A DNA stretch of 14,484 nucleotides, taken from contig JAGGZZ010000111.1 of assembly GCA_021161765.1 (NCBI GenBank), forward strand, positions 1 to 14,484, given 5' to 3'. Below are positions 1-5,378 of this stretch, one piece after another. Position 1 is the stretch's first letter. Each line of letters begins with the position of its first letter. This stretch comes from Candidatus Methanophagales archaeon (lineage in GTDB: Archaea; Halobacteriota; Syntropharchaeia; Alkanophagales; Methanospirareceae). A program made the position numbers and the translations under genes. The notes under the pieces were generated by a model. It was not told the DNA's origin. It saw only the letters and a program-made list of their open reading frames with translations, and made no database searches.

Positions 1-25
1 AGATTGAAAGGATAAGAATATTTTA

Positions 26-148
26 TTACTTCTTTTCCCTCTTCAATGTTTTTAAGCTATAGAAATACCCTCTAACAAATTCCCGAAATTCTCTTATCGC
101 TTCCCGTGGTTCAGAAGGCACAGTCGAATTTTTCAGTGAAATTGCCAT
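26..148 (-). CDS. Small unknown ORF or gene remnant
   Basis: A 40-residue reading frame starts at ATG 148 and ends in a basic, aromatic tail with FREFVRGYF near the middle. The frame stays open further upstream to 265, but that extension is translated from the inverted repeat at 162-257, so I do not count it as coding. I do not recognise the product. The tail loosely recalls the C-terminal helix of HEPN/HepT-type proteins, which is not enough for a call. An AAGGAT sits directly before the ATG, too close for a good ribosome site. It may be the end of a gene whose front was replaced by the repeat. Confidence 0.3.
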   Translation of the reverse strand: MAISLKNSTVPSEPREAIREFREFVRGYFYSLKTLKREKK

Positions 149-161
149 ATCCTTAAAATTC

Positions 162-257
162 ACCGCAGAGCACACGGAGAACGCAAAGGCACCAGAAAAC
201 CTAAGCAATGATTGAAACAGTCTTAAAACTCTGCGTGCTCTGCGCTCTCCGCGGTGA
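162..257. repeat. Inverted repeat, GCAGAGCAC family (family B)
   Basis: The left arm at 162-189 and the reverse complement of the right arm at 230-257 match at about 21 of 28 positions, so the pair could fold into a long imperfect hairpin with a roughly 40-nt loop. Each arm is itself a loose array of short units of the type GCAGAGCAC. It fills the gap between two small minus-strand ORFs. There is no perfect repeat-spacer pattern, so it is not a CRISPR array. Confidence 0.75.
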
Positions 258-272
258 TAAATCACTATATTT

Positions 273-461
273 TTAGACAGTGCCGTTCAGAATTGATCCT
301 GCTCTCAACAACCTTTTTACTTTCTCTTCAAGATTTTCTATAACTATCAAATCCTCCCAGCTCGGATGTTTCGCTACTCTGTCATTCTTTATGGCTTCTT
401 CTAATTCTTTTGATGAAGATATGTTTCTATATCTCGATAAAATCTCGAACTTCTCAGCCAT
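273..461 (-). CDS. Hypothetical 62-residue protein
   Basis: This small charged ORF is mostly helical by composition (many E, K and R; no membrane segment). A GAGGGA ribosome site lies about 5 nt before the ATG at 461, and an archaeal TATA-like sequence lies at 481-486. That combination makes it more likely real than chance. I recognise no family. Size, charge and isolation would fit an antitoxin or small regulator, but nothing in the sequence proves this. Its stop codon lies about 15 nt before the family-B repeat. Confidence 0.45.
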   Translation of the reverse strand: MAEKFEILSRYRNISSSKELEEAIKNDRVAKHPSWEDLIVIENLEEKVKRLLRAGSILNGTV

Positions 462-480
462 GCAGTCCCTCTTCTTTGAT

Positions 481-503
481 TTTATATAAAGCTTCCTTAT
501 TTG
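481..503 (-). promoter_or_regulatory. Promoter-like TATA module (copy P1)
   Basis: Read on the minus strand this gives AAATAAGGAAG followed by CTTTATATAAA, an archaeal box-A pattern with a purine-rich BRE-like element before it. The TATA core is 20-25 nt from the ATG of the 62-residue ORF, the spacing expected for a nearly leaderless transcript. It resembles the modules at 2166-2200, 3967-4000, 6922-6955 and 14331-14359. Confidence 0.5.
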
Positions 504-509
504 ATATTT

Positions 510-818
510 TTACCTTCCCTTGGATTTCTCTCGTATCTCTTTTATAGCCATTGCAATCTCCTTCACAATCTCTCCTTTGCTTCCTGCTTTGTTCACCCGC
601 ACCCTTCCACTTTGAAGCCAGTGCGTTTTTGGATATGCTTTTCCTTTCTCCACCACGGGTTCCAGGTTGAGCAACCTCGCAGCCTTTTCTATCTCTTCTA
701 TCTTCGGTGATTTCACCGCATTCCTTCTCGATACGATTCGACCTTCGCCTTTTGTCTTCCCTGCCGTTAAATAAGCAGGCCAGATGACTATTTTTTCGCC
801 TTTTTCGGTCACGGTCAC
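510..818 (-). CDS. srp19: Signal recognition particle subunit SRP19
   Basis: SRP19 binds helices 6 and 8 of 7S RNA and prepares it for SRP54 in co-translational targeting of membrane and secreted proteins. The family signature is clear: KIVIWPAYL near the N terminus, the basic GEGRIVSRR segment, a helix with SPKIEEIEKAARLL, then AYPKTHWLQSGRVRV and a C-terminal GSKGEIVKEIA helix. The frame opens at ATG 857, but that start overlaps traB by 28 nt and adds a tail the family lacks. GTG 818 follows GAGGT by 4 nt, giving 102 residues; GTG 812 is also possible. It lies 11 nt after the traB-family stop, so the two are probably co-transcribed. Confidence 0.9.
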   Translation of the reverse strand: MTVTEKGEKIVIWPAYLTAGKTKGEGRIVSRRNAVKSPKIEEIEKAARLLNLEPVVEKGKAYPKTHWLQSGRVRVNKAGSKGEIVKEIAMAIKEIREKSKGR

Positions 819-829
819 TTTTACCTCAT

Positions 830-2134
830 TCAAAAAAATGCTTTCAAACCCAGCCATATATCCTGTATATTTATACCCAACTCATGCCCCACAACACCAA
901 TCCCGATAAACGTTCCCGCAATACTTCCTATATTTGCCAACGCCGCCACAAGAATAACTTTAAACAGCTTGTTTCTCATTAATTCCCGCAATGATTCCAC
1001 CCCCAACATCCTCTTTGCGTCTTCTACTGTTGGCTTTCGAACCCGAGCCTCTACCAGGCCCGCAAACCAACCCGCAGCTAAAAAAATATTCAAAGAAGTT
1101 AGCCCTGCAACGGAAAAAGCAGTAAGCGCGGAAAGAGGATGACCCCTTGCGATGACAACACCTGTCGCAGACAAAACGCCATTTATTATATACCACAAAA
1201 AAAACGCTTTAAGAAGAATATCAAAAGATATGTCGGAGAAAATGACCGCTAAAAGGATAATCAATAGAGCTGCGCCCAATCCGACACCCAACAGATTTTT
1301 AATATTTATACCAAATCTCCTCTTCTTAGGAACCGAGCATAGCTCATCCCTTGGTGGGATTGACTCGGGATGCTCAAGGAGATTCTTTATTCCTGCAACA
1401 TGCCCCGCACCAACCACCGCAACTATTTTCCTCCCTTCTTCCTCTTCTGCAGCATCCGCATCAGCACGGGTTCCTTCTTTAGAAATAGCGTGGAGTTCAA
1501 GTTCCCTCAAGTTCCCTGCGATATAGGCATCTCGTTCATCCAACAGCGCTGTCGCAGCACCCGGTGAAAACTCCCTCAGTTCTTCCATCAACTGCGTAAC
1601 TACATCGTCATCCGTTATTCTATCCAGGTCTATGTGATTCTTCCCCTCCCCTTTCCCTATCCCTATTCCTACTCCTATTCCTTCCTCTCCCGCATCTTTT
1701 ATGCCTCTCATGCTGCCAACCGCGAAAATAATCGAAAAAATCATCTTGATCTTTTCCGTAAATTTCATCGCACTCCAGAACCGCTGCATCGTTACTTGAA
1801 TAGGCCTATCAATCAATGCGATTTCGCAACCTCTCTCCTCGGCTTTCTTTATCGCCGCCATCATGTCTGCACCGGGCTCAATGCCTAATTCCGCACCCAT
1901 CTTACGCTGCACGTATGCAAGCAGCCAATGCGTGAGCAATAGGAATGGGCTGCCACCGCTTATCACGTCTTTTATCGAAAAATCCTCCATATCCCCTTTC
2001 AATGCTCTGAATCGACCTTCGCATAGCTCAACAGCAACCACATCGGGCTCTTCTCGGTCTATTACCTCCTCCACCTCTTTTACGCTCTTTTCTAATATAT
2101 GCCCCGTGCCCACCAAAATTATATTATTTTGCAT
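830..2134 (-). CDS. TraB/PrgY-family membrane protein
   Basis: A 434-residue protein with the TraB/TIKI-like N-terminal domain and a membrane C terminus. Visible motifs are GTGHIL (about residues 9-14), the DVVAVELCEGRF segment and a second GAGH near residue 244. The C-terminal third carries about four hydrophobic spans, from the GVGLGAALLIILLAVIF segment to the end. Bacterial TraB/PrgY members inhibit peptide pheromone; archaeal members are uncharacterised, and a membrane-bound metallo-hydrolase or peptidase role is inferred from the GxxH motifs. A Gly-rich linker near residues 150-162 is encoded by a simple 6-nt repeat. The ATG at 2134 follows a TATA module at 2166-2200, and the gene leads into srp19. 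Confidence 0.85.
   Translation of the reverse strand: MQNNIILVGTGHILEKSVKEVEEVIDREEPDVVAVELCEGRFRALKGDMEDFSIKDVISGGSPFLLLTHWLLAYVQRKMGAELGIEPGADMMAAIKKAEERGCEIALIDRPIQVTMQRFWSAMKFTEKIKMIFSIIFAVGSMRGIKDAGEEGIGVGIGIGKGEGKNHIDLDRITDDDVVTQLMEELREFSPGAATALLDERDAYIAGNLRELELHAISKEGTRADADAAEEEEGRKIVAVVGAGHVAGIKNLLEHPESIPPRDELCSVPKKRRFGINIKNLLGVGLGAALLIILLAVIFSDISFDILLKAFFLWYIINGVLSATGVVIARGHPLSALTAFSVAGLTSLNIFLAAGWFAGLVEARVRKPTVEDAKRMLGVESLRELMRNKLFKVILVAALANIGSIAGTFIGIGVVGHELGINIQDIWLGLKAFF
1650..1690. repeat. Six-nucleotide microsatellite within the TraB-family gene
   Basis: The plus strand reads as near-perfect CCCTAT/TCCTAC/TCCTAT hexamers. On the coding strand they give alternating Gly-Ile/Val codons (GIGVGIGIGKG). 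The array stays in frame because the unit is 6 nt. It sits in a linker between the N-terminal domain and the following helical part, so length changes by slippage would be tolerated. Confidence 0.75.
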
Positions 2135-2170
2135 TTTTCAATTTCCACTTTGCACTTTACATTTGCCATT
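2131..2170. repeat. Seven-nucleotide-period repeat (CACTTTR family)
   Basis: The plus strand contains successive 7-nt units CACTTTG, CACTTTA, CATTTGC. They overlap the start codon and leader of the TraB-family gene. It is one of several 7-nt-period arrays in this window. Confidence 0.55.
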
Positions 2171-2200
2171 GTATATAAAATGTAACTTCCATCTATTTAA
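2166..2200 (-). promoter_or_regulatory. Promoter-like TATA module (copy P2)
   Basis: On the minus strand this reads AAATAGATGGAAGTTA followed by CATTTTATATACAA. The TATA core at about 2171-2178 lies about 37 nt upstream of the TraB-family ATG, giving a short leader of roughly 10-15 nt if transcription starts about 25 nt downstream. The first block matches the module at 14331 at 15 of 16 positions. Confidence 0.55.
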
Positions 2201-2298
2201 GACACGGATTTACACTGATTTACGCGGATTTGTTTTAGTTTAACCGTGTTGATTCTTATCATCTATCTGTGTTAATCTGTGTAATCTGTGGTTAATAA
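2196..2298. repeat. Inverted short-period repeat, ACACRGATT family (family A1)
   Basis: The left arm (2196-2230) is a run of 10-nt units, GATTTACACT then GATTTACGCG. The right arm (about 2241-2298) carries the mirrored form, with GTGTTAATCT and GTGTAATCTG. The arms are similar rather than identical. Together they fill almost the whole gap between the aRF1 gene and the TraB-family gene. The same family occurs at 3996-4166 and 9010-9070. Confidence 0.8.
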
Positions 2299-2306
2299 CT
2301 TTTAAT

Positions 2307-3395
2307 TTAGTTTGCCCGGTACCGCAACAAAGCGGCGACACCGCCGAACGCACGCATCAGCTGCGCTCCTTCCTCAAATTCCGTTGATATGACTTCTACA
2401 TCTGCACCTGTCTCCTCTGCCTTTTCTACTAAATCGTGCATGAACTCGACATCGAGCTCTTCGGAAAACAAAAGCGTATCCACGGCACCAATTTCCAATT
2501 TCCTCCTCACCTCTTTCTCCCCGTATGCTACCCGGTACTCATCATTTGCTAATAGCTTCATGAACCGCTCCATGAGCTTCTTCTCGCTCATCAAGTCCAA
2601 ACCCGCGAGGGCGTCTTCCGCCTTATCTACGAGTTCGTAAAGACCCGATTCATCCGTATATGCCACGTCAAAAGCGCCAAGAATTTTATTCTGCAGTTCG
2701 TAATGCAAGTAAGACCCTTTTATAAAATCGTCCTTCGTTGGACTTGGCCCGCCTATCAAGATGCTTTGTATGTCCTCCTGAAGTAATATTCGTGTTGCAT
2801 GCTCGCCTATTCGCTTATAAAAATCATCTATTGCTATCTCTCGCAACCGCTGGAATCTCGGCGCGGACTGCCCCCCCTTTCTTATCTTCCCCGGAACCGC
2901 AGAAGTCAAGTGTTTCCTTGCCTCCACTACCTTCCCCGTTAAGGTGCCTATCGTCGCTTCTCTTCTATCAAGCACGATTAAACCGTATTTTTCCTTCTCC
3001 GCCACCATCTCTTCCAGCGGTTCGAGGAAGAAAGAGGAATCACAATGGTAGATATACGACTGTAGTTTTTCCGGCGGCTCCACGATGAGGGTTTCTATAT
3101 CGGTCTTGTTTCCTCCCTTCTCCACGGCACCACAGAATATAACCACGCCATTTTCACCTATGTGCACGTACTTCAACTTGGATAAAATAGAATCCAGCGA
3201 GCTCTGAACATTGGTACGGGTAGATTTGCTTTTTATGTTCATCGCTTGCCCGTATTCATCACGTAGCTGAGAAGTAACATCTGATACTTGTTTATCTCTC
3301 GGAATGTAAACTGACACGAGTTCTGTCCCTCTACCCGCCTTTTTCCTCAGTTCTTCTAATACCTTCCTGAATTCGTATTTCTTTACCCGATCCAT
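2307..3395 (-). CDS. prf1: Peptide chain release factor aRF1
   Basis: aRF1 reads all three stop codons and triggers peptide release. Domain 1 has NIKS at residues 53-56 and the YxCxxxF motif at 116-122. Domain 2 has the catalytic GGQ at 174-176 inside KIRKGGQSAPRFQRLRE. Domain 3 ends with AFGGVAALLRY. At 362 residues it is about 50 shorter than the usual 410-420. The missing part is internal to domain 3: the strand ending DTLLFSEELDVE (about 305-316) runs straight into MHDLVEKAEETGADVEVIST. The Cys-rich minidomain that many archaeal homologues carry there is absent. ATG 3395 follows GAGGAT by about 8 nt. The gene is flanked by repeats on both sides. Confidence 0.96.
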   Translation of the reverse strand: MDRVKKYEFRKVLEELRKKAGRGTELVSVYIPRDKQVSDVTSQLRDEYGQAMNIKSKSTRTNVQSSLDSILSKLKYVHIGENGVVIFCGAVEKGGNKTDIETLIVEPPEKLQSYIYHCDSSFFLEPLEEMVAEKEKYGLIVLDRREATIGTLTGKVVEARKHLTSAVPGKIRKGGQSAPRFQRLREIAIDDFYKRIGEHATRILLQEDIQSILIGGPSPTKDDFIKGSYLHYELQNKILGAFDVAYTDESGLYELVDKAEDALAGLDLMSEKKLMERFMKLLANDEYRVAYGEKEVRRKLEIGAVDTLLFSEELDVEFMHDLVEKAEETGADVEVISTEFEEGAQLMRAFGGVAALLRYRAN

Positions 3396-3458
3396 ATTTC
3401 ATATCCTCATTCCTGCCCGATTCCGTATTTAGTTACTCTTAAAATTTTTTCTTTTCCG

Positions 3459-3489
3459 AAAACGCTTTTCTTTTCCTGCGAAGCGTTTT
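3459..3489. repeat. Hairpin, AAAACGCTT arms
   Basis: AAAACGCTT at 3459-3467 and AAGCGTTTT at 3481-3489 are perfect reverse complements with a 13-nt loop. It lies in the gap between the aRF1 gene and tRNA-Gly, next to a second hairpin at 3493. T-rich flanks on both strands would suit a bidirectional transcription end. Confidence 0.6.
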
Positions 3490-3492
3490 TGG

Positions 3493-3515
3493 TCAAACTT
3501 TTTTTAAAAGTTTGA
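3493..3515 (-). terminator. Perfect 10-bp hairpin abutting the tRNA-Gly 3' end
   Basis: TCAAACTTTT at 3493-3502 and AAAAGTTTGA at 3506-3515 pair perfectly around a 3-nt loop, directly next to the tRNA discriminator base at 3516. Position and the run of A/T suggest termination or 3'-end processing of the tRNA transcript. The same TTTTT/AAAAA style hairpin occurs as a dispersed sequence here, so it could equally be a repeat copy. Confidence 0.5.
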
Positions 3516-3550
3516 TGCGGCAACCGGGGCTCGAACCCGGGTTACAGGCT

Positions 3551-3658
3551 ATTTCCCATCCTTGTAGGTGTCAGGTTTGAGGGTTGAGGTTTGAAGTGTG
3601 TAACTTATGAGATACTCACACCAGACAACTAACACCCGGCACGGCACCCCGCTCATGT
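3551..3658 (-). other. tRNA-Gly intron (archaeal BHB type)
   Basis: The intron would be removed by the tRNA splicing endonuclease at the bulge-helix-bulge formed by its ends and the anticodon loop. At 108 nt it is longer than typical archaeal tRNA introns. About 73 nt of it (3565-3637) is a copy of a dispersed repeat also found at 8895-8947. No protein is encoded. Confidence 0.85.
3565..3637. repeat. Inverted short-period repeat inside the tRNA intron (family D1)
   Basis: It begins with TAGGTGTCAGGTTT, identical over 14 nt to 8895-8908, then continues in 7-nt units (GGTTTGA, GGGTTGA, GGTTTGA). The right arm has AACACC mirroring GGTGT at the left end. Arms are imperfect. The copy lies wholly within the intron, so the mature tRNA is unaffected. 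Confidence 0.7.
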
Positions 3659-3679
3659 TGGGAAGCCCGTGTCCTACCG

Positions 3680-3970
3680 CTAGACTATTGCCGCTTTATA
3701 TTTTGACGAGAACTCCTCAAATTCTGATGCAAGTGAGGCAGCAGCGGACTTCACCGCCTCTATCGGGTCTCCCTCCCGCATCTTCACGTACAAAACAGGA
3801 TTGCTCATCAGTGTATACTTGATGCTATAGGTTGCGATGTCCACCTTTTCATTCTCCAACAGTTTTGATGATAGCGGAGCTAAAAGCGTGTGGTCTTCAC
3901 CTTCTATCTCTATCTTTACCTCTTTTTTCTTCTTCTCCAGTATCCTTACCTTCTTATTTTTCTTTTCCAT
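3680..3970 (-). CDS. rpoL: DNA-directed RNA polymerase subunit L
   Basis: Subunit L (Rpo11) pairs with Rpo3 in the assembly platform of archaeal RNA polymerase. The 96-residue protein shows the family core: GEDHTLLAPLSSKLLENEKVDIATYSIKY, the strand NPVLYVKMREG, and a C-terminal helix DPIEAVKSAAASLASEFEEF. After the helix a short tail, YKAAIV, runs to a TAG. Its last 15 bases are the acceptor and start of the D arm of tRNA-Gly, so the tail is dictated by the tRNA. The ATG at 3970 directly follows a TATA-like module; no alternative in-frame start is visible. It lies downstream of csl4 across a repeat-filled gap. Confidence 0.95.
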   Translation of the reverse strand: MEKKNKKVRILEKKKKEVKIEIEGEDHTLLAPLSSKLLENEKVDIATYSIKYTLMSNPVLYVKMREGDPIEAVKSAAASLASEFEEFSSKYKAAIV

Positions 3971-4000
3971 TGTATATAAAGTATAGCCTCATTATATTTA
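3967..4000 (-). promoter_or_regulatory. Promoter-like TATA module (copy P3) at the rpoL start
   Basis: The minus strand reads TATACTTTATATACAATGG, where the ATG is the rpoL start. The 16 bases TATACTTTATATACAA are identical to 6939-6954. The box-A-like core is only 2-3 nt from the start codon, too near to drive a full-length rpoL mRNA from the usual 25-nt offset. Either the true promoter lies further upstream or the module has another role. Confidence 0.45.
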
Positions 4001-4166
4001 AGACACAGATTTACACGGATTTACGCAACACTTTTTCTTTTTCAAAAAACACTTTCTTTCTAAAGAAAGAACCTGTGCTAAGAAAGTATAGTTCTTTTGG
4101 TAAAGCTTTTCTTTCTAAGAAAAGGTTTGTGTTAATCTGCGTTAATCTGCGTTAATCTGTGTCTAT
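3996..4166. repeat. Composite inverted repeat between csl4 and rpoL (family A2 with nested G1)
   Basis: The outer arms belong to the ACACRGATT family: GACACAGATT and TACACGGATT on the left (about 4002-4025), and GTTAATCTGCGTTAATCTG with GTGTCTA on the right (4130-4166). Between them (4028-4120) lies a different T/A-rich palindromic block with ACACTTTTTCTTTTT and AACCTGTGCTAA, which also occurs on its own at 5379-5425. One repeat therefore appears to be nested in the other. This accounts for nearly all of the csl4-rpoL gap. Confidence 0.75.
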
Positions 4167-4207
4167 AAAATAATTTATTTTCTGTTTTCTTGTGCTCCAC
4201 ACTACAC

Positions 4208-4771
4208 CTAAACCACGCCCTTACCATAATTTTCTGATATTTTTCTCGGTTCCACCCTTTTGCATTTCTCGCATGTCAGTACATCCCCTTTCCTCTTCAG
4301 GCGACCTTTGCATTTTGTACACATCGCTTTAAGAACGCCTAAATCGCGGTCCTCTGTGCTAAGCCGTAATGTCTTTGCGTCCAACACTTTTGCCTTTACC
4401 ACATCAAGATAACCGAACTCCTGCTGCAAATCGTTTACAAACCCTTTTCGCACATTTGATATGCGGATAACTGCTTGAGTAGATGCAGCAATTCCCCGTT
4501 TCTCCTTCCCTTCCACACACGCTATACTCACGAGGGCAACGTTATCTCTTAAATCCTCTATTCTGCCTATAACCACATCCCCATCTTTGAGCACTGGCGG
4601 TGTCTCTACCGCGGGCAGAACCTCTATAGCTCTCTTATCAGTTATGTTAATTGTACCTATCTGCGAGGCGTATAAATTCCCCTCTTCACCGTATACGCCT
4701 TTTCCCAACGTGAATTCCTCTGAAGTACCCAGGAAATCCCCAGGAACTACAACTCCGCTACCTTCTTCCAT
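4208..4771 (-). CDS. csl4: Exosome complex subunit Csl4
   Basis: Csl4 forms part of the RNA-binding cap of the archaeal exosome, which trims and degrades RNA with Rrp41/Rrp42. The N-terminal domain has the family pattern VVPGDFLGTSEEF...GKGVYGEEGNLYAS (residues 8-36). A central S1 domain (about 65-145) begins KDGDVVIGRIEDLRDNVALV. The C-terminal zinc ribbon has C151, C154, C167 and C170. The length of 187 is normal. ATG 4771 follows AAAGGAG by about 10 nt. csl4 next to rpoL is a common archaeal arrangement, which supports both calls. Confidence 0.95.
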   Translation of the reverse strand: MEEGSGVVVPGDFLGTSEEFTLGKGVYGEEGNLYASQIGTINITDKRAIEVLPAVETPPVLKDGDVVIGRIEDLRDNVALVSIACVEGKEKRGIAASTQAVIRISNVRKGFVNDLQQEFGYLDVVKAKVLDAKTLRLSTEDRDLGVLKAMCTKCKGRLKRKGDVLTCEKCKRVEPRKISENYGKGVV

Positions 4772-4835
4772 TTGTTTTTACGCTCCTTTCTCTTTTTTTC
4801 TCTTCCCTTCTAAATTATTGTTGATTTGGTTCTTC

Positions 4836-4850
4836 TTATTTATTAGATAC
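4836..4850 (+). promoter_or_regulatory. Likely ruvC promoter (TATA-like)
   Basis: TTATTTATTAGATAC lies about 25-35 nt upstream of ATG 4873, and no ribosome site precedes that ATG. This fits a leaderless archaeal transcript. The intergenic space with divergent csl4 is only 101 bp, so the A/T-rich segment may serve both directions. Confidence 0.4.
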
Positions 4851-4872
4851 ATACGTGATTATAAATTATAAT

Positions 4873-5367
4873 ATGCGTGTGATTGGAATAGACCCGGGAA
4901 CTGCCCGCACAGGATGGGGTGTCATTGAGTTCAATCACGGAACATTAAAACCAATTGATTTTGGTTATATAAAAACAATGCCCGAGCAGTCAAACGAGGA
5001 TAGATTGAGAAAGGTATATGAGGACTTACTCGCGGTGATAAAAGACATGACGCCTGATGTGATGGCGATTGAGAAGCTATTTTTCAATATTAACGTGAAA
5101 ACCGCGTTAAGCGTTGGCCAGGCACGAGGGGTGTGTCTCTTAGCCGCTTCTGTCTCGGAACTTCCTACATACGAATACAATACCTCTGAAGTGAAAAACG
5201 TCATAACTGGATACGGCAGAGCGGCAAAGAGTGAGGTAGCGAGTAAAGTAACGGAGCTGCTTCGCCTGGTGGCGACGCCAAAACCTGACGATGTTACCGA
5301 TGCCCTCGCTATCGCAGCCACGCATATCATCCTGGAAGGCACTTCTAAAAACCACGAGATTCCATGA
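4873..5367 (+). CDS. ruvC: Holliday junction resolvase RuvC (bacterial type)
   Basis: RuvC cuts Holliday junctions symmetrically as a dimer in bacteria, where it works with RuvAB. This 164-residue protein has the full RNase-H-like core: MRVIGIDPGTARTGWGVIE at the start with D7, MAIEKLFF with E67, the NVKTALSVGQARGV helix, the NTSEVKNVITGYGRAAKSEV junction-binding region, and PDDVTDALAIAATH with D140 and D143. All four catalytic carboxylates are present. The start is ATG 4873; a GTG at 4855 would only add an untypical tail. Archaea usually use Hjc instead, so acquisition from bacteria is likely (inference). The last codons (KNHEIP and stop) coincide with a repeat also found at 12294-12309. No ruvA or ruvB is present in the window. 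Confidence 0.93.
   Translation: MRVIGIDPGTARTGWGVIEFNHGTLKPIDFGYIKTMPEQSNEDRLRKVYEDLLAVIKDMTPDVMAIEKLFFNINVKTALSVGQARGVCLLAASVSELPTYEYNTSEVKNVITGYGRAAKSEVASKVTELLRLVATPKPDDVTDALAIAATHIILEGTSKNHEIP
5349..5364. repeat. Repeat unit at the ruvC 3' end (family F1)
   Basis: AAACCACGAGATTCCA is identical over 16 nt to 12294-12309 downstream of dnaJ. Here it encodes the last residues of RuvC. Confidence 0.6.
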
Positions 5368-5378
5368 TATTAACCCCT

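Larger units (their letters stand above)
3516..3694 (-). tRNA. tRNA-Gly(CCC) with a 108-nt intron
   Basis: The mature tRNA is 71 nt. Acceptor GCGGCAA (3694-3688) pairs with TTGCCGC (3523-3517), with discriminator A at 3516. The D arm is GTCT-AGCGGTA-GGAC and the anticodon stem CGGGC/GCCTG. The loop TTCCCA+A gives anticodon CCC, and the T arm is CCGGG-TTCGAGC-CCCGG. No CCA is encoded. The intron (3551-3658) follows position 37 and is framed by a clean bulge-helix-bulge: 4-bp helix TTCC/GGAA, 3-nt bulges CAA and ATA, and outer helix CAT/ATG. The first 15 nt of the gene are also the last codons of rpoL. No TATA box appears at the expected distance upstream, so it is probably processed from the rpoL transcript. 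Confidence 0.95.

Noticed and set aside
162..257. CRISPR array
   Set aside because: Only two imperfect arms in opposite orientation, no regular direct repeats with unique spacers, and no cas genes.
149..265. 79-residue protein starting at 265
   Set aside because: The first 39 residues are a translation of the inverted repeat and have no coding character.
819..857. SRP19 starting at ATG 857
   Set aside because: It overlaps the preceding gene by 28 nt and adds a tail absent from the family; GTG 818 or 812 has a ribosome site.
2118..2168. Upstream ORF of 16 codons before the TraB-family gene
   Set aside because: It lies in a 7-nt repeat, has no ribosome site and is probably chance.
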